Source of the DNA: Sipunculus nudus
Lineage: Eukaryota > Annelida > Sipuncula > Golfingiida > Sipunculidae
Assembly: GCA_026874595.1 (NCBI GenBank)
Contig: CM049316.1
Location: forward strand, 37,185,695 to 37,249,694
DNA length: 64,000 nt
Reading direction: 5' to 3'
The notes beneath the pieces were generated by a model. The model did no database searches. It was not told the DNA's origin and saw nothing but the letters and a program-made list of their open reading frames with translations. The translations under genes and the position numbers were made by a program. Position 1 is the first letter of the stretch, and each line of letters starts with the position of its first letter. This document shows, piece after piece, positions 48,770-60,176 of this stretch.

Positions 48770-48968
48770 AGGAGGCACTCTCCATTGCCCGGATGTTGGC
48801 GCTCGGTAGTCGGCAAAGGTGGAGGAAACCAGAGGACCCGGAGATAACCACCTAACTTGGATGGATCACTACAACTCACCACTTTCTTAGCAACGCCAGG
48901 AATCGAATTCGGGTTGATTGAGGAGAAGGTCGAGCGTTTTACCATTCAGCTGTCCAGGCCCCACAAGA
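48770..48968 (-). repeat. tRNA-derived SINE-B
   Basis: On the minus strand: GGGGCCTGGACAGCTGAATG, GTAAAACGCTCGACC (A-box side), CCCGAATTCGATTCCTGGCG (B box), then GGTGGTTATCTCCGGGTCCT and CTGGTTTCCTCC. It matches 51728-51900 in order and spacing. Confidence 0.65.
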
Positions 48969-49745
48969 TAAGTGGCTTCGGTATAATACGCTGTCATTTT
49001 CCACGGTTATTTCGTCGTTTTCATGGGCGTTTGTATGAGCCATGACGTAGCTGATCCCGAGGTGCTGTTGTGTGTGTAAACAACAACAGAATACTTGTGT
49101 CCGACGCACAGACATATTACAACCGTGCATTATTTGGCCAGTTGAGCACCTTGGGCCCAAAGGGGTTGGGCGAAGGGATTATTTCTTTGATCCCAAGCGT
49201 TTCGGGACAGCTTCGTATGTTAGTAAATTTGTACTCAACAAGGTTTATACTATTTAAATATTCACGAAACACATGTCTTACTATAAAAATAGTTTGTTAT
49301 CTGTCAATATTTCGTTTTAAAACCGTTTGCTTACTTCTGTACATGCGGGAAAATAACCTACCAGAGAGGACGATCAGTGGCCGAATATATTAACATAACG
49401 GGCATGGCACGAAGTGGCCGTCCGCGAATGCGCAAATTATGTTTTGATAATCAGGCTCAATTGGACTGTGTTTACTCACACATGGAACTAAAACAGGTTT
49501 AGGTACCTTCAATCTATACAATGTTGAATTTGCCAACAAAAAAATTAGATTCCCACCTAGGTTTGGTTGTATTACATAGGGGGCACAGCAATCTCAAATG
49601 TCATCAAGAATATAAAATGACAGGAAAATACGGATGTAACAACTGCAAGTGATAGAACAGTGGAAAGTAAGAAATAATTGACCTACACATACACATGCTG
49701 CAACTATATGTGTTTTGCAGTTGCACTCGGGCGGATAATAGCAAA

Positions 49746-50685
49746 ACGTATTTCATTATATCCAGGTGAGCACGTTTATTTTATGCTTTCTTCTTTAGTT
49801 AATTTATTACAAAGCACCTATGAAAGAACACACTCCGACTTAAAATCAGGTTAAACTTTTTTCAAATGAATAATGAAATAAAGGTGAAAAGAATATTTAA
49901 AAATCCTTAATCATTATTATTTTTCCTTGTTTAATGTCACCTTGATGTACTGACTCCAAAGAACATTACAGCACAGTACATGACAAATAAACGGGCCTTG
50001 GATGATAAGGTTTAAGATACATAAACATTTGCAATTATAAGTATATTACCTGATTCCAATAGTGAATTTAAGTGAATATAAAAGTTTTTTTAAAAGAAAA
50101 ACCATCCCGGCACAAAGTTTTTCTACCTCCAATGTACCTGTTTTATACTTTGTATTGGTTCTGTGTGTGAGTAAACACAATCCACGTGGGTCTTATTATT
50201 TAAAAGACTGCCTGACCAGTGGTCTGATCTTGTAAATGAGTGAAAATTTAAAGGAGAAGAAAAAGAATAAAAAAAATCCCGAGAGGATCTGGTCAGCCAG
50301 GTTTGTCCTATAGGGCACACAAAATGCGCAAAAATGGGGAAGTCCCGTTTGTACTTAGAGAATCAGGTATATGGAGATTTTAATCGGGATGGATCCGAGG
50401 GGCCTGAAGGGGCCCTGACCTGCCAGGAATTTCCTATTGGGGCAAATGAAATTTTTGAAATTGTAGAAGTCTCATTTAGTTATATTTTATTTTAGGAATT
50501 TCCAATAATTCACAAGAAAATGCTCGAAAATGATTTAGTAACGTCTTTTGAGAAGGGTGAAAATATAGTTTCTAATACTGAGGTATCGAAAGTGTAAACT
50601 TACGTATATAGCTTTCATCAGGAGTATGCAAAGTGGCCCGGTCGGGGCTTTCAGTCTCCTATAGGGTCAAATATAAGGTCGAAAT
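49746..50685. other. Unassigned DNA
   Basis: AT-rich, with no exon supported. 50390-50450 is G/C-richer (GGGGCCTGAAGGGGCCCTGA) but has no domain or repeat partner that I could identify. Confidence 0.55.
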
Positions 50686-50689
50686 AAAA

Positions 50690-50965
50690 AAAGTATGGTT
50701 TCGAGAAAAATGTTAAATGATAAGGGAAAAGCATCATAATAACAGATTTATTCTGCTAAACAAGTTAAAGCACTACATAACAAAGGAAACTGTATGGTTT
50801 ATCTTCTTGAAAGAAATGTCCGAGCGGCTGCAGCTCAAAATTGGTAAGTTTCTGTTGAAATCAAAATAAAAATGTCTGATGCCGGGGTTTAAAATTGATG
50901 CGGGCGGTGCCTGAGAACCAAACCTTATATTTAATTTTTTTTTTTTGGCCTAATGCTTGTTTATG
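50690..50965 (+). repeat. Family D core, copy 2
   Basis: Matches 25850-26170: TATCTTCTTGAAAGAAATGT, CCGAGCGGCTGCAGC (A-box-like), GGTAAGTTTCTGTTGAAATC, AAAATAAAAATGT, GCCGGGGTTTAAAATTGATG (B-box-like), GCGGGCGGTGCCTGAGAACC. The inverted outer arms of the 25.7-26.6 kb copy are not evident here. Confidence 0.6.
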
Positions 50966-50969
50966 CGGA

Positions 50970-51725
50970 ACTTGTTTTTTTTTTAATTATTTTGGGTATT
51001 ACCTTATAGACTTTTAATCGGAAGTGAGAGGAAGGGCCTATGGGGCTCAGGCCCAGGAAGTTTCCAAGTCTACAAGAAAAGGCTTGACGATGAAGTCTCA
51101 TTTGTCTTATTGTAATATATTTCTTCCACGTTTCAATTTTTTAGTCGTCATTGTGATAGTTTTTTTTTTATTAATAATACATATATCATGAGAGGCACAG
51201 ACTGTAGTGTGGGTAGTCCAGAAATGAACGCTGGCGGGCCTCACAAACACCTGCGCCCTAATTAACTACCTGGCCCGTCAGTTGACGTTGTTTGTGAGGC
51301 CAGTTCTGAACTAAAGACATCTTAAGCGGCAGCCATGTTTACTCTAGTTCCATATCAGCCACCTACAGCGCTGCAGTCGGCCCGCCATAAGTGAAATGAA
51401 TGTGGCCATAATGATGATCGGGCCTCCCTTCCAATTATATACGTTTGATATTAATTGACATAAATGTATAGAAAAAGTAAATGTCTTAGGAGATTTCGCT
51501 AGCCCATGGTAGCTCTTTCAGCTGGGAAGTTCCCCAGTGCATCTGTCACAGTTTGTTAGCTTAAAGCACAGGCGCTTGAATTGATATTGGGGTAGGTTTC
51601 GGCTAGGAAAATGTCAGATAAGTAATAGTTATAAAGAAATTACACATAAAAGAAAAAAAATAATCGAAATTTACACTAATAGCAATGGAAGCGCCTGTGC
51701 TTAATTAATCATATCAAACGTCGTT
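50970..51725. other. Unassigned DNA
   Basis: No gene, splice-flanked exon or named repeat recognised. Confidence 0.55.
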
Positions 51726-51727
51726 CA

Positions 51728-51900
51728 CGGGCCTGACAGTCGAGTGGTTAAACAGTCGGCCCCTCCGCCGGCGACCCGGGTTCGCTTCCTGGCGTGGCTA
51801 TGAGAGTTGGTTATATATTCGCCCATTCAATGCCGGTGGTTTTCTCAAGGTTCTCCGGTTTCCTCCAGAAACAAGCAGCACTACCTGAGACATGGAGACC
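51728..51900 (+). repeat. tRNA-derived SINE-B, head and core
   Basis: GGGCCTGACAGTCGAGTGGT (A box near 51736-51750) and CCCGGGTTCGCTTCCTGGCG (B box near 51778-51789) give a Pol III-type internal promoter. CCGGTGGTTTTCTCAAGG and TTCTCCGGTTTCCTCC form the core shared with 48770-48968 and 8470-8580. It is not a tRNA gene: the anticodon arm cannot be built. Confidence 0.7.
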
Positions 51901-51904
51901 GCAT

Positions 51905-52865
51905 TAATAATTACAATGACCGTTTGTACAATACAGGTAGAATAAATAAAATAATAAACAAACCTGCTAAAACTCTATTTTCACTGAAGGTCGCATTTCC
52001 TGACAGATTTTTTTAATATTGTATAATCTTTACCTGTTACGCTGGTTGTTAAGCCTCTTGGAAGGAGAGGCTTTTAGGGGTTGATTAGTTTATTTCTATA
52101 TCCATATTTGAGTAAGGGTAAAAAACAATTTGTGGATTGATCGACTAAGCCCCCCCCCCCCCCGACTGCAAAGTGATCGAGTTTATTTTTTTTCTTTCTA
52201 TGTCATTTTCTGTTTGTGCTAGAATTTCAATATGGCTGATTTTCAAAAGCTGGAATTGGGCACAATATTAGCCTTAAGTCAAAGATTTGCACCTGATATT
52301 TATATTTGACCTTGGCCTAATTCGCAAGGCGTACGCTCCGTAGCTTATTTCTCCATAATCGCTCAGTTGTGGCCCCGGGGGGGGGGGGGGTCAGTGGTCG
52401 CTGGTGATTTGTATACGTACTTATAATATCAGTTTAATATAAAATTACTGATGCCTCTCCCTTGAGCCTCATATTTTTAAACAGACAATAAAAGTAGTTC
52501 TCGTAGTGGGTGCTTAAAATAGTGTTTTCGCCCTACAAATTTATATTTTTAAAAAATAAATACGAATGTGAAATTTATTGTAAAAGACCTCGAGACCTGG
52601 TAGGTGCAAAAAGAACAGCGTTTTCATTTTTAATGAAGGTACGGTGAGTTAACAGCTGGCGGAGGCGATCAGTTTATCCCTGCAGAGTTTTAATTCTGAC
52701 GTCATGGCAGTGGAAATGAATGTTCATCATACAACTCTAAAATGGTCTGTACCGATATATGACGATATAATTAAAGACAATCCCTTCATAAAATTAAAAA
52801 TAAAACCTTTAATACAATTAGGCGAGAAAACGACACAGGCTATTCGTTTTGTTTATATCCATGTA
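51905..52865. other. Unassigned DNA with C and G tracts
   Basis: C tract at 52150-52163 and G tract at 52377-52390. No gene supported. Confidence 0.55.
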
Positions 52866-52869
52866 TTTA

Positions 52870-53030
52870 TATCCATGATCCATAAATATTCAACAAGGAC
52901 ACCTGGCGGCAAGTCAGACAACCCAGAGTTTTGCAAATAGCGTTTTGCAACTAGTGAACTTTCAGCTTCTGCATATATATATATATATATATATTTTCTA
53001 TTTTTCATTAATCCCCCCCCCCAATGTACC
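52870..53030 (-). repeat. Microsatellite-linked repeat (family F, copy 2)
   Basis: On the minus strand: a C/G tract (53013-53021 plus), (TA)n (52972-52994), then TTCACTAGTTGCAAAACGCT, GCAAAACTCTGGGTTGTCTG, ACTTGCCGCCAGGTGTCCTT, GTTGAATATTTATGGATCATG. Same order as 47831-48020, in inverse orientation. Confidence 0.7.
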
Positions 53031-53034
53031 GTAT

Positions 53035-54980
53035 TTACTAACAACCTTGTTGATAAACAAGCTCATATATCCATCACAGAGGCGTTATAAGAACTTTTCT
53101 TAGCATGATTTACCCAAAGATCATTTGTACGCAAAGAAAGCCAGAAACCACATATATTCCATAGATAAGGGATGTGAATATCTGGCTATAAAGGATTTTG
53201 CTATTTTTGACTAAAAAGATATATCTGAATGGTGTAGTCATAGTTTACCCTCCCATATAGTTTTGAAACACCGCAGCCAAGCTCTTTGATGTATATTTTG
53301 TTTCGTATGGCGGCTATTTTGAAATTCAATATGGCTGCCATACAGAGCAAAAGCCAGGATGTTTATAGTTTTTTTTTTTCCATGTCGTAAAGTGGTAAAT
53401 TATACCTGTTTCCAAATTATACTCAAGAGGTTTAGCGTATGTTACATTTTCGGGACCTGCCTCCTAAATATAATGGGACATACAGCTTAAATTCCTTCTG
53501 AGAAGGTACATCTTCGAAAAACTTCATAAAATTAATAAAAATTCATAAAAATCAACAAAATAGTTTGAAATCCCTTAGATATAATGTTTTCCGTACATTC
53601 ATCCTTCACGCTTTTTTTTCATGCATTAACTCAAGAACCATTCCAGCAATTGTCGTGGAATTTTTAAGGAAGGTTGATCCCTGTCACACGATGTGCGCTA
53701 TCGACACCCATCGGAAATCCAACATGGCAGTCAGTCGGCCACCTTCCAAATCCTTTCTCGTACATGATCTCGTCCACATTGCCTCGACCCAAGAAACCCC
53801 CCCTTCCCTCCCCCCCAAAAGAAAATGTCCAAAATATCTATATAGAAATTTGCCCATCATCCACTTCAAATATCAGCCTAGAAACGTTGAGATTTTTCAG
53901 AGTCATTACGTCCCTTCTCAGAATGAACACTTTGCAGCCTGGGCGTCTTGAGCTGGTTATACATCCATCACCTGCAGGTGCGGCCGCCACCAGGCCTGGG
54001 CGATATTAAGAGCTAAATCGGTAAGGATTCTGTAGTTATACATACTTAGTCAGTTTATGTCAGTAATTAAAATGCAGTTTGTCACCACAACGAAAAACTC
54101 TAGTACTAGAAAAAAAACTTGTACGACGGAGGTAACGGAGGCAACATGATTGGATTTCCTTTTTTTTAGGTGGCCCGAAGTTTTCTGATATATGTGATGA
54201 TAATGAAAAATTATGAAGTGTTCAAGTGTCGCCACAAGTGTGTACCCCTGACATTGAGTTAAGAGGATGGATGTTTATAGTGAAAGAGAACACTTGCTGA
54301 TCAATAATCAGCCCTGACTGGGCATTATGAAGTGTCTTGGTTGGAAACGACCTGAACATTCAAAAAATACATCGACCCATTGTAAACCTGTCCTTCTATT
54401 CGTAAAAGACTTATCTCAAGCCAATATATTTTGGAATAAATCATAAGATGTTTTGTTTTCGAAAGACTTTTTAATGCAGAGGGCTGTGTATTTCTGCGTG
54501 TGATTGTGTGTGTGCGTCTGTGTGTGTGTTTAAGGTATAGCAGCGATAGGTACCATTGACCTTTCTTTCGATAATATAAACGATAGTGTAAAAGATATAA
54601 AATTAAAAACTCTCTTCAGGTATGCAAACGTTCGTTTCTGAAAATTTGCACATAATAAGAGATTGCAGTTTCCTTGTTTCACTGTCTTTCTGAGACAAGC
54701 ATAGTTTGAAGGTCACGTTTTTTTCTGTTACCTGTACTTTCCCACAAGGAACCCTTAAAGTAACTCACCCAAATTACTGTTCACCTTAAAGCAAAGAGAC
54801 CTCGACTGTAAGTGTCTTTATCACGAACGAGGCTGTAAATAAGCAGAGGCTGACGGGGGATACGGCCGGTCTCGTGACGTGTACAGAACTCCAATTTTAC
54901 CCAGTTTAAATACGTGCTTCCGTGTACATAATCTGTCGAGAGTCCACTCTAAACATGGAAAAAAACTCACTGGAAACCGA
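53035..54980. other. Unassigned DNA
   Basis: The 128-codon frame at 53565-53951 and an overlapping 111-codon frame at 53674-54009 lack any domain. A long TG/CTG-rich stretch lies at 54500-54530. No feature supported. Confidence 0.5.
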
Positions 54981-54984
54981 CTTC

Positions 54985-55187
54985 TGTAGTCTAGGGGTGG
55001 AGCATAGACCTTTAAGCCACGAGATCCTATGTTTGAATCTCAGCCGAGGAGCGGTGGGCTTTTTCACGGTCGCTTGCTCTTTTTCGAGGGTTTATGATCC
55101 AGGAATACCCTGTTTGAAACCGAAATGGATACCACAGATGAACTTTCCTGAGTTAAGTTCGCATTAAAATGGAGGCAGTTACCTCCA

Positions 55188-55188
<1 letters not shown>
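54985..55188 (+). repeat. tRNA-derived SINE-A with hairpin tail
   Basis: GTCTAGGGGTGGAGCATAGA (A box) and ATGTTTGAATCTCAGCCGAG (B box) head the element. A short body leads to TGGAGGCAGTTACCTCCA (55170-55187), the same palindromic tail as at 24991-25008. The middle of the body is deleted relative to that copy. The 5' sequence reads on into an open frame by chance. Confidence 0.75.

Positions 55189-55189
<1 letters not shown>

Positions 55190-55258
<69 letters not shown>
55190..55258. repeat. (TA)n microsatellite, 69 bp
   Basis: Pure TA run directly abutting the 3' end of the SINE-A copy at 54985-55188. Confidence 0.95.
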
Positions 55259-55259
<1 letters not shown>

Positions 55260-55260
<1 letters not shown>

Positions 55261-56592
55261 AAGCGTTCCACTTGGTTGAGGTTCTCTTTATTATTACTTT
55301 GCGTCATGAAGGGTATGTTTCACCCGTGTTTATTTGTTAGTTGGTTTATTGGTTCGTTTGTTTGTTTGTCTGTCACCATACAGGATAACGTTAATGGAAT
55401 CGAAGCTCGGACATGGGACTTGAAAGGGTGGATTCAGCGGGATTGTTTCGCCTTGGTAGGTGTGTGCACTTTACGGAGTCATAATTTTGATATTATGCAT
55501 GATATTTTTGGTTGGGCTTCGGCATATTAGGTTTTCTTGACACAAATATAGCGTTATATTTTTTATATATATATTGGTTATATTTAATAAGTAATAAAAT
55601 GACAGCGATAGTTAATAATAGAATGTAGGGAACGTTCTGAATGCAGATACACGTTTCGTTCCTGTTATGCCCTTTAGATGACGCTCTATGAACATCAGTT
55701 GGAAATCTCTTTTGTCAATTTTTATCATGGTACTGCAGGGTAGAACCTAAATTTTTTTTTATAAAAGTGCCTGTGATCTTAGTAAGCCAAATCCGAACAT
55801 TCTGTTGATTTTGTTAAGCAGTAAATACGAAACTTAAAATTCAAGTTTCTAATTTTAAAAGCCGTTGATATGTATATAAATGAAAAAGAAATAAAAACAT
55901 TTGTTTTCAAGCACGATCGCAACAAATGGAAATTAATAGATAAAAAAAACGAAATATCTCTGAGATCTCTGCAAGAAAGGCATACTCTCAAGGATTCCGT
56001 GCTACGGATGTAAAAGCCATGAGCTCTCATACGCCGCAGAATGAAAAAAAGCCCTCCAGTACATACAAGTCATCGTGTGATATTGTATTTCTCCTCCAGG
56101 CGTGTTCTGCTCAGACATGTTGTTTTTCATTGTGTTTTGTGGCATCATTTTTCTATTTCAACATAACATGGCATTGTCACCTCGTTGTTAGTCGGCCAGG
56201 CCTTCAAGCATCCTTAATCATTTTCAAGTACATGGTAGTTGATTACTGGTCATTTTTGGGGGGAGGGGGGATATGGTATGGGTGGAGGTATACCCTATAT
56301 GCTTGCTTCATACGAATCAACTAGCAAAACAACTTGTTTTTCTTCTTATCTTTTTCCCTGTCTCTCTCTCTGTCTCTTTCGATTTGACTCTGCCCCCCCC
56401 CCCCCACCCAACCCATCCCATCTCTCTGTCTCTCTGTGTCTTACTCTCTGTCTCTCTCTGTCTCCTTGTCTCTCTATGTATCTCTAGCTCTTAAGATGTA
56501 CATATTCTGAAAGTTAAGAATGTCTTCGACAATATACTTTGGGAAACCTTTGTGATTTATTTAACTGAATTGTGGAAGAGTTTTAAAAATAA

Positions 56593-56631
<39 letters not shown>

Positions 56632-57130
56632 ATTTAGGGTTGGTAACATGTGGTCTAAAAAGCATATTTCAAATTCTGGCTATATCTTAAGAGAAACATT
56701 CTCATGATATTTTTTTTTAATTTAATAAAAGAGAGCTTAGTGTTACCAACAGCAAATCCTCTTGTAAAATGTATTTTGCTGAAACGTCTCTGTAGAGATC
56801 AAGTTTATATAGAAGGAGAAAGGAGAGATTTTGTTAAGCACTTAGCGATATGAATGAAATGTCTATAAACTCCATAGAACCCACGTGGTTCGAGCTGGCA
56901 AAGTCTACGCAACCCTTTGCCTCGATTTCAACATTTTGTTTTATATCAGAAATTGTTAAGTGAATATTCTTAATCTTATCTTTTCAGCATTAGTCTTTAC
57001 GTCGTCATTTTAAATCTCAATAATATTGTAAAATGGTAAATGGTCACTTCACACTGGAGATAGAGAGTAATTTTCCTTCCTAGAAGGCTTAAAGGGGCTC
57101 TTCCGTAATGCCGGAAATCTGTTGGAAAAG
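55260..57130. other. Unassigned DNA with low-complexity tracts
   Basis: TC-rich microsatellite 56350-56490 including a C tract (56393-56405), and a TA run at 56594-56629. No exon supported; the open frames across the TC tract are artefacts. Confidence 0.6.
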
Positions 57131-57134
57131 AGCG

Positions 57135-57440
57135 AGAAACAAACACAAAACATTGATCTTTAAATAGACAGACACAAACACAATATAGTTATTTTAATAA
57201 AAGACAAAAAAACATATAGATATTCTTTTGAAAGAGAAACATATACACAGTCATTTATTTTTTTAATAGACAAAGAGTTATTCTTTTAATAGACAGACAA
57301 AATCAAAACAGTTATTCTTTTGATAGAGAAACACACACAAACAGTTATTCTTTTGATAAAGAAACACACACAAACAGTTATTCTTTGACAGAGAAACACA
57401 CACATACAGTTATTCTCTTAATATAGGCACATAAACAGTT
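57135..57440. repeat. Minisatellite, unit about 33-36 bp
   Basis: Head-to-tail copies of a unit containing CAGTTATTCTTTTGAT, then AGAGAAACACACACAAA. The last three units (from about 57310) are the most uniform, and earlier ones are diverged. Confidence 0.85.
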
Positions 57441-57444
57441 TATT

Positions 57445-58390
57445 TCTTTCAGTTGTCTAAGAGAGACTCAAACAAAAAAGATCATATTTTTTCCTGTTCG
57501 TGTTTCAACATGGTATCGTAAGAGTAACATGTTGCAATTAAGACACTACCGCTTCGCCATGTTTGCAAACAACCCTGCATGGCCATCAATATAACAACAA
57601 GATCTTCAGGAATCACTTAAGTCTGTCACTCCAGAAATGAAATATAATCGTGCAGCTAATCCTCGCCAGGATCTATAACAAAATAAGACAAAGAGTGTTT
57701 GATGGCCGGTGCATTTAGTTGAAACACTGTATTACTTACCGGGGTTTACTTTAGTAGGATCAAATTACCTTCCATGTTTTATGCATTAAGTTAACGTTTT
57801 ATTCCGCGCAATTGAAGACCTGCCTTGCATGCATTACTACCATGATAATAGTTTTCTTCAGAGTCAGTACAAGAGGATAACTTTAGCAAAAAAGAAGCCC
57901 CGTCTGAACTGAATTTAAAGCACTTTTATAAATAAGTGGCTTCCTTGTTCAGTACGTGATCTATATAAAAATATACCCTTGGAATATACGGAAATGGCTT
58001 AGTAAGATTGTTTTGCTTCTCGATCGAATCTTTAGCTTGAATATTTAATATATTGGTTCAAATACAATACGCTCAGTAATATAAATTTAATAGACTATAA
58101 AGAACGGCACCATTTAAATAAATTAACGACCATCTTTATAACAATTATTTCATCAAAGCTGGGCATTTTCTTGGTATTTTTTTTTTGCTCGAATTTCTTC
58201 GGAAAAATGAGTACTTAAATCCTATGTCAATAATCCACATTTGAGCTTGGTAGTGCAGTCATGTCTATTATTACCGTAACGGTGACACGATTATGAAAAC
58301 TGCCAATTTTTTTATTGTATTCCTATTATTTTCTGCTATCTGGTATGATATATTTCTGTCGGACAAACTGTAATGTAATTAAAGCTTAAT
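57445..58390. other. Unassigned AT-rich DNA
   Basis: No gene or repeat family recognised. Confidence 0.6.
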
Positions 58391-58665
58391 GTACACATTA
58401 CGAAATTTCGACACGGTACAATTTCGTAAACCTTATCGCAACGTCGTATCGTAATTACCCAAGAATTGTATCGGATTTTCTCGTACATTGTACGATTTTT
58501 TATGAAAAAGGGATGGAATAATTACATCAAATTCTGATCAGCAATATGGCTGTCCATACTACAGTCAGTTCTAAATATCGCAGATAATTTTGCCTTATGC
58601 GCTACGAACAAGAAATATAAAGAAGGATTCGTCAATGTAAGAGGACTAAGCCATGCACGTAGGTC

Positions 58666-58889
58666 TAGCATACACGTTATGAAATTTTGATACGATACTT
58701 AAAGAAAGGAGATACGATATGAAAATTTCGAACATGTTCGAAAATTACGATACGATACGAAACCAAGATCGTAGAACTTCGTATCGTATTTCAACAAAAA
58801 CGTTACTATAGGAAGTCAAGAACTGAGGATTTCGTATCGTATCCTGCTTCATATCATATCGAATCCAAATTTCATAACGTAACGCTGGG
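58666..58889. mobile_element. MITE with inverted ends (family E)
   Basis: The left end, TAGCATACACGTTATGAAAT then TTTGATACGATA, is mirrored on the right by the reverse complement of TATCGAATCCAAATTTCATA, ACGTAACGCTGGG. The two ends agree over about 24 bp around ACGTTATGAAATTT. The interior holds CGAACATGTTCG and several GATACGATACG phrases in both orientations. No target duplication resolved. Related sequence is at 2040-2280, with fragments near 5990-6050, 6710-6800 and 58395-58510. Confidence 0.6.
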
Positions 58890-58899
58890 ATTAAGGAAA

Positions 58900-59750
58900 T
58901 CGCAGGAAATTGCGGCAAAAGTTTGGTCAAGTTAAATGTGACCCATCGTTGGAAATCGAACTGATAGCATTATCATATTACAGCGTATGGGGATTTGTGG
59001 CATAAATGCGTTGACAATCGAAGACACCCATTTTTTCACAATTACATGTTGGTCGCACACAGTTGGAGAGAATCGTGTTGTGTGAGGGTCGTCCTTTCTG
59101 GCTGATCTTATGGCAATAATTCGTAGCATATCGTAGTAAATCTTTTTTGTAATCAAGTGTGAGGCCGATTTTCAGCTCGAGGATATTGATATATTAAAGA
59201 GTGACTCGTTTATACAGTCTGTTTAGAATGATTTAATTACTTATTTTCAAATATAATAATAACTTAATAGTTATCAATTAAAATTTCATAAAACAGCAAA
59301 ATTTTTTTGATTAAAAATTCTATGTCATTATTCTACACACGATATTCTATACACCGGTTCTTATACAAATTTTAACAATTAGTGCTAATTTTAGATGACG
59401 GTGTTTTGCCGGGGTGTTAAATAATGGCCTGTATCAAAAAAGTTTTTACACCAAGAGGCCTGAGATGCGTGATCTATATAGCAGAAAAAAAGAGATATTA
59501 TTATCTGACGTTTGTCCAGTTAAATTATGTTTCAGGCTCTCGCCTACCTTCATGTGACCTGAGATGGTCCAACATTTAAAGAGCTCTTGATCTACATTCT
59601 AAGGGGGAAATTAAACAAATGTTTTCACAAGTCTCAGAATTAAGGAAGGGATGATTACATTGACCATCTCCCCTTGTTAAAAAGTGGGGGATATATTCCC
59701 CGATCCCTCGCTGTATTGACCCTCATGTCTATAATTAACGCTGCATGTTC
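58900..59750. other. Unassigned AT-rich DNA
   Basis: No supported feature. Confidence 0.6.
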
Positions 59751-60168
59751 TTTGACGTATCAATAAGATCTTCGAATTCACTTATCGCGTGACGCTTTTA
59801 AAATGTAAGATATCAATGCAGCGTATGATGGAACCCTTGAGCACGAAATCCCTCACTGAGATATCACAAAACCAGGACATATATTATGCTCCATATTATG
59901 TATTAACCACCGATAAATTGACTACACAGTTACCTGACGCCCAGTGCATGGAGTGCAAAGGCCATATTAGGTATTTGTTTCTTACTTTAAGTGGATCAAA
60001 TTGCCTCCTCCATTCAAGTATAACAATAATAATTTCTGGTCGGCAGTACAAAAAGGCCGAATTGCCATATAGAAGTATCGTAGTCTCTCATTCCAGAGCA
60101 TCCTATATTGATAAATGATTGGCTTCCTTGTATTCTATAGGCTGAGAATATGATTTCTAGCTATGGTC

Positions 60169-60176
60169 CTTGCAAT
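60169..60176. repeat. Target site duplication, left
   Basis: CTTGCAAT, identical to 61072-61079, immediately outside the hAT MITE. Confidence 0.85.

Larger units (their letters stand above)
35430..49745. repeat. Degenerate direct tandem array, period about 4.75 kb
   Basis: The phrase GCCTGARCCAGGATGTTRAG (diverged as GCCAGTGCCGGGATGTTGAG in the first) marks unit starts at about 35795, 40543 and 45325, spacing 4.75 and 4.78 kb. 35430-35794 corresponds to the end of a preceding unit (compare 44935-45324). Long matches recur in order: GTCGACAGCCACCTATTAGT (36372, 41091, 45857), GACATGATTTCTACATGCAC, AGCAGCTGGTCC, ACCGTATTTTGTG (39033, 43265, 48346), CTCAATATATTTTTAC, and ATAATGTTATCTGTCAAT. Units differ by large insertions: 36830-37690 only in unit 1, a LINE in units 1 and 2, a SINE-B in unit 3. 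Confidence 0.85.
45325..49745 (+). repeat. Tandem unit 3
   Basis: More diverged than units 1 and 2. It has the leader (45325-46650), a (TC)n tract (46905-46947), a microsatellite-linked repeat (47831-48020), poly(G) at 48304-48318, and the ACCGTATTTTGTG to CTCAATATATTTTT segment (48346-48480). A stretch with a SINE-B interrupts it (about 48600-49230). It resumes with TTATCTGTCAATATTT and AAACCGTTTGCTT (49297-49330) and ends with the AAGTAAGAAATAATTGACCT / TGTGTTTTGCAGT tail. No LINE reverse transcriptase is present. Confidence 0.7.

Noticed and set aside
51728-51800. Possible tRNA gene
   Set aside because: A and B boxes are present, but the acceptor and anticodon stems do not pair. It shares its downstream core with two other copies, so it is a SINE.
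53565-54009. 128- and 111-codon overlapping frames
   Set aside because: No domain, no splice context, and two frames equally open, which suggests base-composition chance.
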